Part shown: positions 1-8,416 of the stretch, one piece after another
How the letters are laid out: each line of letters starts with the position of its first letter
Numbering within the stretch: position 1 is the stretch's first letter
Source: Phenylobacterium aquaticum
GTDB lineage: Bacteria > Pseudomonadota > Alphaproteobacteria > Caulobacterales > Caulobacteraceae
DNA length: 39,086 bases
Assembly (NCBI RefSeq): GCF_947378715.1
Contig: NZ_CANCLE010000014.1
Span: forward strand, 1-39,086
Direction: 5' to 3'
Notes under the pieces: model-generated
Database searches by the model: none
Told to the model about the DNA's origin: nothing
Seen by the model: only the letters and a program-made list of their open reading frames with translations
Program-made: the position numbers and the translations under genes

Positions 1-602
1 GGCAGGCCCAGGCCGCGCAGGCCGGCGATCATGATGTGGGCGAAGTCCTGGCAGACCCCATGCCGGGCGGTGAAGGCCTCGATGGCCGGGGTGGAGACCT
101 CGGTCGACTTGGGGTCATAGGCGAACTCGGCCTTGATCCGGCGGGCGACGTCGAAGGCGGCTTCCAACACGGGACGGCCGGGCTGGAAGCTCTCGGCCAC
201 GAAGGCGGTGATGGCCGGCTGCAGGGCGGTCATCCGGGTCGGATAGAGAAAGTGAACGGGCGAGGCGAGGTCGAGGGAGGTCGAGGCGAAGGCCTCGGTC
301 CGAACGGCCTCCCACGCGCGGCCGCCCAGCGGCCAGGTCGGACCCGCGCGGGTCACCTCGACCCGGGACTTGGCGAGGATTTTCAGCGACCGGTGCGGAG
401 TCTCGATGGTGGCGGTGACCACCCGCTCGCCGAACTGGCCGATATGGGTTTCGAGCAGGGTGGGCTTGGGGGTGATGCTGAGATGGCTGTCCATGACCGA
501 CTGGGCGGTGTCTTGCCACGGCGCCAGGCGAAGGGCGCAGCGGGCGAAGGTCACCGGCTTCTCGTAGAGATAGGTGGTCAGATGGCGCAGCTGATAGATC
601 AA
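1..602 (-). CDS. Transglutaminase-like protein, 3' end beyond the left edge
   Basis: This is the first 200 codons of a transglutaminase-fold (papain-like thiol) protein; the C-terminus lies outside the window. An N-terminal beta-rich Transglut_N-type region (residues about 3-80, beginning IYQLRHLTTYLYEKPV) is followed by the core with the catalytic cysteine at residue 184 in HGVCQDFAH. The His and Asp of the triad are not yet reached. The start is taken as TTG at 602, because its last two bases plus the next A form the TGA of the upstream ATP-grasp gene (TTGA overlap), and the first in-frame ATG, at residue 37, would remove a conserved part of the N-terminal domain. It is the last visible gene of a minus-strand operon with the ATP-grasp/alpha-E and DUF2126 proteins, a combination predicted in comparative genomics to make or modify peptides. 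Its substrate is unknown. Confidence 0.88.
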   Translation of the reverse strand, partial: MIYQLRHLTTYLYEKPVTFARCALRLAPWQDTAQSVMDSHLSITPKPTLLETHIGQFGERVVTATIETPHRSLKILAKSRVEVTRAGPTWPLGGRAWEAVRTEAFASTSLDLASPVHFLYPTRMTALQPAITAFVAESFQPGRPVLEAAFDVARRIKAEFAYDPKSTEVSTPAIEAFTARHGVCQDFAHIMIAGLRGLGL

Positions 603-3130
603 GCCAGCCCACCCAGCTTCTTGGTCGGGGTGGCGTTGGAGCCCTGCAGGAAATAGCGGTCGGCGATGGCGTTCGACAGGCCCATCAGCAGGCGCTCGAT
701 CTCCAGGGTCCGCTCGGTGTCGAGGTCGCCGGCGCTGGCGGTCTCGACCTGGCTGGCCAGATGCACCATCTGGCGGGTCGGGCGCTCAGGCATGCCATCG
801 TTCTGCAGGGTCGGCAGCGAGGCGAGGTGGGCCTTGAGCGTGACGATCTGGAAGGCGACCGAGCGGGGGTTGAACGGGTCCAGCATCACCAGGTCGCGCA
901 CGGGGGTGAGCGCGATGCCCTCCAGATAGCGCGAGCGATAGGTGATCTGGCTGTCGATCAGGTCGAGCAGCAGGTCCAGGTCGTCGACGCTGGCGTCGTC
1001 CTTGGCCAGCTGGCGCATGATCCGGCAGGTGTTGACCCCGCGCTCGACCCGGCGGCCCATGTCGAGGAAGCGCCAGCCGGCGACCCGGTTCATGTTCTCG
1101 TGGGTCAGGCCGGCCAGGGCCGACAGGGCCTGTAGCGCGCCCTCGGCCCGGGCCAGGCCGTCGGCCTCGGTCAGCACGTCGCCGCGCTTGCCCTTGAGCC
1201 GGGATTCCAGATTGAGCAGCAGCTTCCAGAAGTCCTCCGACAGCCGCTCGCGCATGCTGGCCGCCGCGCGCCGGGCCGCCTGGATCAGGCGGATCACCGA
1301 GCCATAGGCGGTCTCGTCATGCAGGGCCGCGGAGACGAAATCGGCGACCTGGCCGCCGTCCGTGGCCTCGTCGACCGCGCCCCATTCGACCAGCAGGCCG
1401 CGCAGCTTGGACAGGGTCTCGCCGGTTCCGTGAACGGCGGCGTCGGAATCCATCAGGCTGGTGCAGAGGCTGCGGACCAGGCGCAGGGTCGCCTCGGCGC
1501 GTTCCAGATAGCGGCCAAGCCAGAACAGGTTGTCGGCGGCGCGGCTGGGCAGGTGGCCCATGATCCGGCGCACCTTCACATCGTCGCGGTTGGCCAGCAG
1601 CGAGATGCGCTCGACCGGTCGGTCCGACAGCACCCAGACATCGGCGGCCTGGGCGCCTTCGCCCATGGACAGGGCGCGGGCGTCGGCCTGGTCTGAGACA
1701 CGGCAGAACCCGCCCGGCATCACCTTCCAGCCGTCCTCGGTGGCGGTGGCGTAGACCCGCAGGACGAAGGGGCTGGGCTGCAGGGCGCCGTCCCGCCAGG
1801 CCGGCGTGGTCGACAGCCGGACCACTTCCTGGCCGACGAAATCCACCGGCCGGGCGTCCATCGCCGCCCGCAGGGATGAGCGTTCCGCCGGGGTCAGGTC
1901 GGCCAGCATGCGCGGGCCGCGCGCCAGGGTTGGATGGCCCTGGCCGCCAAAGGCCCGGGCGATGGCCAGGGTGTCGATATTGCGCTCCACCAGCCGGCGC
2001 TCGGAGGGCTGGCCGCACCACCAGGTGGCGACATTGGGCAGCTTCAGCGCCTCGCCCAGCAGATGATGGCTGAGCGCGGGCAGGAAGCCGAGCAGGGCGC
2101 GGGATTCCAGCAGGCCCGAACCGGCCATGTTGGACACCACCACCCCGCCGGCGCGGATCGCCTCCATCAGCCCGGGCACGCCGAGGCGCGAGGCGCTGTT
2201 CAGTTCCAGAGGATCGATGAAGTCGGCGTCGACCCGGCGCCACAGCACGTCGGCGCGCTTCAGGCCGGCGATGGTGCGGACATAGACCTGGCCCTCGCGG
2301 ACCACCAGATCGTCGCCCTCGACCAGCAGGAAGCCGAGATAGCGGGCCAGGTGGGCCTGTTCGAAATAGCTTTCGCTGAACGGGCCGGGGCTGAGCAGGC
2401 AGATGCGCGGGTCGCTGCGGTGGGCCGCATTGGCCAGGCTGGCGCGGAACTCGCTGAAGAACGGCGCCAGGCGCTGGACGTTCATGGCGTTGTAGAGGTG
2501 GGGGAAGGCGCGCGACAGCACCATGCGGTTCTCAAGCGCGTAGCCCGAGCCGGAGGGCGCCTGGGTGCGGTCGTCGAGCACCCACCAGCGGCCATCGGGG
2601 CCGCGGCCCAGGTCGGCGGCGTAGAGGTGCATGGCCCGGCCGCCGGCCGGCTTCACCCCGCGCATGGCCCGCACGAAGTCGGCGCCGCCGGTCACGGCCG
2701 CGGCCGGCAGGTGGCCCTCGCTGACCAGCCTGGCGTCGCCATAGAGGTCGTTGAGCACGGCCTCCATCAGGGTGGCGCGCTGTTCGACGCCCGCGGAGAT
2801 CTGAGCCCATTCCTGTTCGCCCAGGATCAGGGGCAGGGGGCTCAGCGGCCAGATGCGCTCATTGTCGTCGCCATAGATGCGGTGGGAGACGCCGGCGTCG
2901 CGGATGTGGCGGGTGGCGAGCGCGAAGCGGTCCTCGAACTCACCCTGGGGGAACTCCGCCAGTTCGCCCAGGAACCGCAGCCAGGCCTGGGGAGTCGTTC
3001 CATCCGGCTGGACCAGCTCGTCGGGAATGCCAGGCAGCGGCCGGTAGCCGCTGAGCCAGCCGTCCAGGCGGGCCTGCGACGCCGCCCGGGTGGCGACGCG
3101 GTCTTGAACGTCGGGGCGATCAACGGGCAA
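599..3130 (-). CDS. Circularly permuted ATP-grasp and alpha-E domain fusion protein
   Basis: This 843-residue protein fuses a circularly permuted ATP-grasp ligase domain (old DUF404/DUF407, residues about 60-510, with the conserved YGD, PLPLIL and DDRTQAPSGSGYALENR stretches) to a helical alpha-E domain (old DUF403, from about 525, beginning SRAADNLFWLGRYLERAE). ATP-grasp enzymes form amide bonds through acyl phosphates, and this family is predicted to be a peptide or amino-acid ligase. The start is TTG at 3130: a GAGGA Shine-Dalgarno (complement of 3137-3141) sits seven bases ahead and no better in-frame start precedes the conserved region. It overlaps the end of the DUF2126 gene by 11 bases and itself overlaps the downstream transglutaminase, so the three are probably cotranslated. 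Elsewhere the two domains also occur as separate proteins. The family call is firm; the substrate is unknown. Confidence 0.93.
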   Translation of the reverse strand: MPVDRPDVQDRVATRAASQARLDGWLSGYRPLPGIPDELVQPDGTTPQAWLRFLGELAEFPQGEFEDRFALATRHIRDAGVSHRIYGDDNERIWPLSPLPLILGEQEWAQISAGVEQRATLMEAVLNDLYGDARLVSEGHLPAAAVTGGADFVRAMRGVKPAGGRAMHLYAADLGRGPDGRWWVLDDRTQAPSGSGYALENRMVLSRAFPHLYNAMNVQRLAPFFSEFRASLANAAHRSDPRICLLSPGPFSESYFEQAHLARYLGFLLVEGDDLVVREGQVYVRTIAGLKRADVLWRRVDADFIDPLELNSASRLGVPGLMEAIRAGGVVVSNMAGSGLLESRALLGFLPALSHHLLGEALKLPNVATWWCGQPSERRLVERNIDTLAIARAFGGQGHPTLARGPRMLADLTPAERSSLRAAMDARPVDFVGQEVVRLSTTPAWRDGALQPSPFVLRVYATATEDGWKVMPGGFCRVSDQADARALSMGEGAQAADVWVLSDRPVERISLLANRDDVKVRRIMGHLPSRAADNLFWLGRYLERAEATLRLVRSLCTSLMDSDAAVHGTGETLSKLRGLLVEWGAVDEATDGGQVADFVSAALHDETAYGSVIRLIQAARRAAASMRERLSEDFWKLLLNLESRLKGKRGDVLTEADGLARAEGALQALSALAGLTHENMNRVAGWRFLDMGRRVERGVNTCRIMRQLAKDDASVDDLDLLLDLIDSQITYRSRYLEGIALTPVRDLVMLDPFNPRSVAFQIVTLKAHLASLPTLQNDGMPERPTRQMVHLASQVETASAGDLDTERTLEIERLLMGLSNAIADRYFLQGSNATPTKKLGGLA

Positions 3131-6100
3131 CGGGCGTCCTCAAATCCAAGGTCAGCGGAAATTCGCCAGACCGGGCCTCCGCCGGCATGACGATGGCGCC
3201 CGGCGTATGGCCGTGCTCCTGGAACCGCGCGAGTCGCCGCGATTGCGCCTCGTAGGAGTTCACCGGGAAGGTATCGTAGTTTCGGCCGCCTGGATGCGCG
3301 ACATGATACACGCAGCCGCCGAGCGAGCGGCCGTTCCAGCGATCGAGGATGTCGAAGGTCAGGGGCGCATTGACCTCGGCGGTCGGATGCAGGCCGCTGT
3401 GGGGTTTCCAGGCCTTGTAGCGCACGCCGGCCACCGCCTGGGACGACACGCCGGTCGAGGTCATGGGCAGGGGCCGGCCGTTGCAGGTGATGATGTGCCG
3501 CTCGGGCACGAAGCCGGTCGCCAGCACCTGCAGCCGCTCCACCGAGGCGTCGACAAAGCGCACCGTGCCAGAGCCGGCGTTCTCCTCGGCCATGACGTGC
3601 CAGGGTTCCAGGGCGTGGCGGATCTCCAGCTGCACCCCGCCATGCTCGACGCGGCCATGGGCCGGGAAGCGGAACTCGCGCTGGGCCTCGAACCAGATGG
3701 GGTCGAAGTCATAGCCGGCGGCGCGCAGGTCGCCGAGCACCCCCAGGAAGTCGGCCCAGACGAAGTGGGGCAGCATGAAGCGGTCGTGCAGGGCCGTGCC
3801 CCAGCGGACCAGGGCGCCGTCCTGGGGCTCGCGCCAGAGCCAGGCGATCAGGGCCCGCAGCAGCAGTTGCTGGGCCAGGCTCATCCGGGCCTCCGGCGGC
3901 ATCTCGAAGCCGCGGAACTCCAGCAGGCCCAGCCGGCCAGCGGGCCCGTCGGGGGAATAGAGCTTGTCGATGCAGATCTCGGTGCGGTGGGTGTTGCCCC
4001 CCACATCGGCCAGCAGGTTGCGGAACAGGCGGTCGACCAGCCACGGCGTCGGCGGTTCGCCCTCGCCCGGCAGGGGCACGGCGGCCATGGCGATCTCGAG
4101 CTCATAGAGCGCGTCGTGCCGCGCCTCGTCGACCCGGGGCGCCTGGCTGGTCGGCCCGACGAACAGGCCGGAGAACAGGTAGGACAGGGAGGGATGGCGT
4201 TGCCAGTAGAGCAGCAGGCTCTTCAAGAGGTCCGGCCGGCGCAGGAAGGGCGAATCCTCCGAGGTCGCGCCGCCGACCACGATGTGGTTGCCGCCGCCGG
4301 TGCCGGTGTGGCGACCGTCGATCATGAACTTGTCGGCGCCCAGTCGGGTCTTTCGCGCCTCCTCATAGACGCCATTGGTGATGTCCACGGTCTGGCGCCA
4401 GCTGGTGGCCGGATGGACATTGACCTCGACGACGCCGGGGTCCGGCGTGACCTTGATGTTGTGCAGGCGCGGATCGGCGGGGGGCGCATAGCCCTCGAAG
4501 CGCAGGACCTGGCCGGTCTCGGCGCCCAGGGCCTCGACCTCGGCGACCAGCTCCAGATAGTCCTCGACCGTCTCGACCGGCGGCATGAACACATAGAGCA
4601 CCCCGTCGCGGGGCTCGAAGGTGATCGCCGTGCGGACATGGCCGGAGCGCGGCGTCGGGGCGGGGGCGTCCTCGTCGACGGGCGCGCGCGCGGGCCGCAA
4701 GGCGTCGTAGGCGGGCAGGGGATCGCGCGGCTCGAAGGGGTCGCGTTCCTTGATGTAGGGATAGTCCTCGTCGGCCAGGCGGGGCAGGTCGCCGAGCGGC
4801 AGGCGGAAGCCGACCGGCGAGTCGCCCGGGACCAGGAACATCCGCCCGCGCCGGAGGGCCCAGGCCTCGGAGATCCAGCCGCTGTCCTTGCCCGAGCGCC
4901 AGCGACGGATCGGCAGCACATAGCCGCGCGGCCGCTTCAGCCCGTCGTCGAAGACCCGCAGCAGGCGCGCCCGCTCGGCCGGGTCGTCGATGGGCAGGTC
5001 CGGGTCGTCGAAATTGATCGGCAGGGCGCCTTCCCGGCCGATCCAGTGCAGGGGGTCTTCCAGGGCGGTCAGCACATTGGCCGGATCGAGGCCCAGGGCC
5101 AGGGCGAACTGGGTGGCGAAGCGTGAGGCCTGGGGGGCGCCGGTCGCCTTGCCGGTCGAGGGGCCCTGGGGTTCGCGGCCAATGGCCTCGGCGTCGCGCC
5201 AGATCGGCTGGCCGTCGGCGCGCCAATAGAGGGCGAAGGCCCAGCGGGGCAGGGGCTCGCCAGGATACCACTTGCCCTGGCCGTGATGCAGCAGGCCGCC
5301 GGGCGCGAAGCGGTCGCGCAGGCGGCGGATCAGATCGTCGGCGATGCGGCGCTTGGTCGGGCCGACGGCGTCGGTGTTCCACTCCGCCGACTCGAAGTCG
5401 TCGATGGAGCAGAAGGTCGGCTCCCCGCCCAGGGTCAGGCGGACGTCCTGCTTCGCCAGGTCCTTGTCGACCTGCTCGCCCAGCGCATCGAGCGCCGCCC
5501 AGCGATCCTCCTCGAAGGGCTTGGTGATCCGCACCGGTTCGATCAGCCGGGTCACCGACATCTCGAAATGGAAATCGACCTGGGCGGGGCCGGCCACCCC
5601 GGTGATCGCGGCGGCGGAGCGGTAGTGCGGCGTCGCCGCCAGCGGGATGTGGCCCTCGCCGCAGAGCAGGCCCGAGGTGGCGTCCAGGCCGATCCAGCCC
5701 GCGCCCGGCAGATAGACCTCGGCCCAGGCGTGCAGGTCGCAGAAGTCGACCGTGGTGCCTGACGGGCCGTCCAGGGCCTCGATGTCGGCCTTCAGCTGGA
5801 CGAGATAGCCGGAGACGAAACGCGCCGCGAGGCCCAGGCGGCGCAGAATCTGCACCAGCAGCCAGGCGCTGTCGCGGCAGGAGCCCGAGGCGAGCGCCAG
5901 GGTCTCATCCGGCGACTGCACGCCGGGATCCATGCGGACCTGGTAATTGATCTCGCTCTGCAGGCGGGCGTTGAGGCCGACCAGGAAATTGATCGTGCTG
6001 GCGGCGCTGGTCTCCAGCCCCGCGACATAGGCGTTGAGCGCCGGGCTGTCGTCGTCGAGGACCAGATAGGGGGCCAGTTCGCCGGCCAGTTCGGTCGGAT

Positions 6101-6416
6101 AGGCGAAGGGCAGGGCCTCGGCATAGGCCTCGACGAAGAAGTCGAACGGATTGATCACCGACATCTCGGCGGTCAGGTTCACCTCGACGCTGAATTCGGT
6201 GACGTCGGCTGGAAACACCAGCCGGGCCAGCCAGTTGCCGAACGGGTCCTGCTGCCAGTTGATGAAATGCTGGGCCGGGGTGACCTTCAGCGCATAGCTG
6301 GGGATGCGCGTCCGGCAGTGGGGGGCGGGGCGCAGGCGCACCACCTGGGGACCCAGCTCCACGGGCCGGTCATAGCGGTAGCGGGTCAGGTGGTGCAGGG
6401 CGACAGTGATCGACAA
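3120..6416 (-). CDS. Transglutaminase-DUF2126 fusion protein (predicted amidoligase)
   Basis: This large protein (1098 residues from the chosen start) has an N-terminal transglutaminase region (Transglut_N about 1-95; core with Cys180 in GSCRDSAW, His229 in DLHAWAEVY and Asp245 in GLDATSG, a complete triad) followed by a long DUF2126 region (about 300 to the end) that comparative work relates to glutamine-synthetase/GCS-type carboxylate-amine ligases. The combination suggests cutting or crosslinking peptides plus ligating amines. I chose TTG at 6416 because GGGAGAA lies four bases before it and the protein then begins MSITVALHHLTRYRYDRPV, where homologues begin. ATG at 6437 is a possible alternative adding seven residues. 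It leads the tightly coupled trio that continues with the ATP-grasp/alpha-E gene. No signal peptide is seen, so it is likely cytoplasmic. Confidence 0.92.
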   Translation of the reverse strand: MSITVALHHLTRYRYDRPVELGPQVVRLRPAPHCRTRIPSYALKVTPAQHFINWQQDPFGNWLARLVFPADVTEFSVEVNLTAEMSVINPFDFFVEAYAEALPFAYPTELAGELAPYLVLDDDSPALNAYVAGLETSAASTINFLVGLNARLQSEINYQVRMDPGVQSPDETLALASGSCRDSAWLLVQILRRLGLAARFVSGYLVQLKADIEALDGPSGTTVDFCDLHAWAEVYLPGAGWIGLDATSGLLCGEGHIPLAATPHYRSAAAITGVAGPAQVDFHFEMSVTRLIEPVRITKPFEEDRWAALDALGEQVDKDLAKQDVRLTLGGEPTFCSIDDFESAEWNTDAVGPTKRRIADDLIRRLRDRFAPGGLLHHGQGKWYPGEPLPRWAFALYWRADGQPIWRDAEAIGREPQGPSTGKATGAPQASRFATQFALALGLDPANVLTALEDPLHWIGREGALPINFDDPDLPIDDPAERARLLRVFDDGLKRPRGYVLPIRRWRSGKDSGWISEAWALRRGRMFLVPGDSPVGFRLPLGDLPRLADEDYPYIKERDPFEPRDPLPAYDALRPARAPVDEDAPAPTPRSGHVRTAITFEPRDGVLYVFMPPVETVEDYLELVAEVEALGAETGQVLRFEGYAPPADPRLHNIKVTPDPGVVEVNVHPATSWRQTVDITNGVYEEARKTRLGADKFMIDGRHTGTGGGNHIVVGGATSEDSPFLRRPDLLKSLLLYWQRHPSLSYLFSGLFVGPTSQAPRVDEARHDALYELEIAMAAVPLPGEGEPPTPWLVDRLFRNLLADVGGNTHRTEICIDKLYSPDGPAGRLGLLEFRGFEMPPEARMSLAQQLLLRALIAWLWREPQDGALVRWGTALHDRFMLPHFVWADFLGVLGDLRAAGYDFDPIWFEAQREFRFPAHGRVEHGGVQLEIRHALEPWHVMAEENAGSGTVRFVDASVERLQVLATGFVPERHIITCNGRPLPMTSTGVSSQAVAGVRYKAWKPHSGLHPTAEVNAPLTFDILDRWNGRSLGGCVYHVAHPGGRNYDTFPVNSYEAQSRRLARFQEHGHTPGAIVMPAEARSGEFPLTLDLRTPVAR

Positions 6417-6529
6417 GATATTCTCCCGGGTCGCCATTCGTCTCGGGCGCGCCCGATTCACATCCTCAGGACTCTGACGTCCTTGACCAGCCGAACCTCG
6501 GCCCCGCGGCGAATGTCACCCCGGGCGCC

Positions 6530-6546
6530 GAACCGCTGAGCGGTTC
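6530..6546. terminator. Perfect inverted repeat just after the 6545-7423 gene
   Basis: GAACCGCTGAGCGGTTC is a perfect palindrome with eight-base arms around one central base, or a seven-base stem with a three-base loop. It starts inside the stop codon of the minus-strand transglutaminase gene and lies before the DUF2126 gene. No T-run follows on either strand, so it may be a weak or Rho-assisted terminator, an mRNA-end hairpin or an operator. Its position separates the first gene from the tightly coupled trio. Confidence 0.4.
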
Positions 6547-7423
6547 AAAGCGGCGATCGCGCCCGAACCTCGCGCCCGGCTTCGCCCGTCGTGTCGGTCA
6601 CCGAGATCGGCAGTCCGCTGGCGTCCGTCTCATAACACCAGACGCGAAAGCCTGTCAGGAGATGGGGGCCGAATGAGCTGACCATGGCCACGTCTGCCGC
6701 GTCGCGACCCTCGGCCAGGACGATCCGGCCGATGCGCGGGATGTTGTTGCGCGGGTCGAAGGTGCGCCAGGCGCCGCCCAGATAGACCTCCATCCAGGCG
6801 CTGAAATCCATCGGATCGATTCGCTTGACGCCGATATCGCCCAGGTAGCCGTTCACGTAGCGGGCCGGGATGTTCATGCAGCGGCACAGGGCCACGGCCA
6901 GGTGGGCGTAGTCGCGGCAGACCCCGGTGCGCTCCTCGTGGGCCTCATAGGCGGTGCGGGTCGACCGGGCGTTCTGGTAGTTGAAGGTGATCTGGCGGTG
7001 GGCGTAGTCGCAGATCGCCTGGACCCGGGCCCAGCCGGTCGGGCCTGTGCCGAACAGGTTCCAGGCCAGCTGGCTGAGGCGGTCGGTTTCGCAATAGCGG
7101 CTGCCCATCAGATAGACGAGGCAGGCGTCGGGCAGGTCGGCCACCTCATGCTGCACGGCGTCGAGGTCGCAGGGATCGACGGCGCCGCTGTCCTCGATGA
7201 CGCTGTCGCTCCACAGGGTCAGATCCCCGGCCGGGGCGACGAAGCGCCGGCAGACATTGCCGAACAGGTCGCGATAGGTGGAGGTCTCGATCTCCGGCGT
7301 CGTGAAGAAGGTTTCCGGAATGCGGATGTCCGCCTCGCGGCCGTCGCGCACGCCCAGCAGGGTGACCATGGCCGTCGGCTGCTGGCAGTTCACGGTGATC
7401 TCGTATCCGTAGCGGATCAGCAT
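6545..7423 (-). CDS. Transglutaminase family protein with Ser at the usual His position
   Basis: This 292-residue protein belongs to the short bacterial transglutaminase-like family (COG1305 type). The core has the nucleophile Cys169 in TGVCRDYAH and the family hallmark about 225-260 (FDPRNNIPRIGRI, then GRDAADVA and FGPHLLTGF). Asp223 is in place, but the usual catalytic histidine (HAW in the neighbouring DUF2126 protein) is a serine here: DFSAW, Ser208. Members of this subfamily may not keep that His, so this may be a subfamily trait rather than damage. The ATG at 7423 gives the expected N-terminus. The gene lies 128 bases before the DUF2126 gene on the same strand and could share its promoter, although a hairpin lies between. 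Most likely cytoplasmic; function unknown beyond the fold. Confidence 0.88.
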   Translation of the reverse strand: MLIRYGYEITVNCQQPTAMVTLLGVRDGREADIRIPETFFTTPEIETSTYRDLFGNVCRRFVAPAGDLTLWSDSVIEDSGAVDPCDLDAVQHEVADLPDACLVYLMGSRYCETDRLSQLAWNLFGTGPTGWARVQAICDYAHRQITFNYQNARSTRTAYEAHEERTGVCRDYAHLAVALCRCMNIPARYVNGYLGDIGVKRIDPMDFSAWMEVYLGGAWRTFDPRNNIPRIGRIVLAEGRDAADVAMVSSFGPHLLTGFRVWCYETDASGLPISVTDTTGEAGREVRARSPL

Positions 7424-7620
7424 CGGGGTCTCATGGATTGGGCCTGGGCCGCGATAGGGGGAGGTCGCGCCAGGAGCGCGCCTCGGCGGTCCGACGGAAA
7501 CGCACGACGGTTATGGAGGATGCACGACCTTCGCGCCACGACCGCATCATGCGATGTTTGACCGATACGACGGAATGGCCGCTCCGCGAGCGGGTCAGTT
7601 GGCGGACCGGGAGCACGGGC
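7424..7620. promoter_or_regulatory. Divergent intergenic control region
   Basis: This 197-base gap separates the minus-strand transglutaminase from the plus-strand amidohydrolase, so it should hold promoters for both directions. It contains a short perfect inverted repeat, CGCATCATGCG (7543-7553), and a nearby TTGACC (7558-7563) that could be a -35 element, but the matching -10 (GCTCCG after 17 bases) is poor. An open frame runs through it in the amidohydrolase reading frame, but the conserved protein begins only at 7621. Confidence 0.35.
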
Positions 7621-8415
7621 ATGGGGAGAACAGGCTCGGTTTCGGGGGCGGCGTCGATCCCGCTGCTGGGTCCCGGCGATCCCCCGCCGGTGGCTGTGCT
7701 CAATGCGGGCGCCCCGTCGCCGTTTCTGCTCCTGGGGGACCACGCGGGCAGAGCGATCCCTCGGGCGCTCGGGGATTTGGGCCTGACGCTGGCGCAGCTT
7801 GACCTGCACATCGCCTGTGACATCGGGGTCGCGGGGCTGGGCGAGCAGCTGGCCGTCCTGCTCGACGCCTGTTTCATCCAGCAGCGCTATTCGCGGCTGA
7901 TGATCGACTGCAATCGCAAACCCGGCAGCGCCGCGGCGATCCTGGCGGTCAGCGACGACGTGGCTGTTCCCGGCAACCGTGATCTTTCGGCCGGGGCCGC
8001 CCAGGCCCGCCACGACCAGATCTATCAGCCCTACCAGGATGAGATCGCCCGGACCCTGGACGCCCGCGCCGACCGGCCAACCGTGCTGGTCGCCCTGCAC
8101 AGCTTCACGCCGGCGATGCAGGGCCAGGCCCGGCCGTGGCGGCTGGGGGTGCTGCACCGGGGCGACTCGCCGTTCTCGCGGGCCATGCTGGCGGTGATGC
8201 GGGCCGACCTGGGCGAGGCGGTGGGCGACAACCAGCCCTATGAGATGGACGAGACCGACAACACCATCCCGCTGCACGCCGACGCGCGGGGGCTCGACTA
8301 TCTGGAGCTGGAGGTGCGCCAGGACCTGTTGGCCACGGCGGCCGACCAACGGACCATGGCCCAATGGCTCGCGCCGCGTCTGGCGGCGGCCCTGGCGAGT
8401 GAAGAGATACGCTGA
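7621..8415 (+). CDS. N-formylglutamate amidohydrolase family protein
   Basis: This 264-residue protein matches the N-formylglutamate amidohydrolase (HutG-like, FGase) family, zinc enzymes of the carboxypeptidase-like fold that hydrolyse N-formyl-L-glutamate to glutamate and formate. Family landmarks are FLLLGDHAGRAIP (about 36-47, His41), DLHIACDIGV (His63, Asp67), the QRYSRLMIDCNRKP segment (about 88-101), ALHSFTP in the middle and LELEVRQDL near the end. The reading frame is open further upstream, but ATG 7621 with GGGAG ahead fits the conserved N-terminus. No other histidine-degradation gene is nearby, so a role in the hut pathway is doubtful; many family members of this short type have unknown substrates. 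It is followed after one base by the FAD-dependent oxidoreductase and probably heads a four-gene operon. Confidence 0.85.
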   Translation: MGRTGSVSGAASIPLLGPGDPPPVAVLNAGAPSPFLLLGDHAGRAIPRALGDLGLTLAQLDLHIACDIGVAGLGEQLAVLLDACFIQQRYSRLMIDCNRKPGSAAAILAVSDDVAVPGNRDLSAGAAQARHDQIYQPYQDEIARTLDARADRPTVLVALHSFTPAMQGQARPWRLGVLHRGDSPFSRAMLAVMRADLGEAVGDNQPYEMDETDNTIPLHADARGLDYLELEVRQDLLATAADQRTMAQWLAPRLAAALASEEIR

Positions 8416-8416
8416 G

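Noticed and set aside
3207..5126. Long plus-strand open frame opposite the DUF2126 gene
   Set aside because: The translation is rich in Gly, Gln, Arg and Ala repeats without recognisable domains, whereas the minus-strand protein has a complete catalytic triad and family landmarks.
7558..7586. Promoter with TTGACC and a 17-base spacer
   Set aside because: The -10 position reads GCTCCG, a poor match, so it is kept only as a note in the intergenic region.
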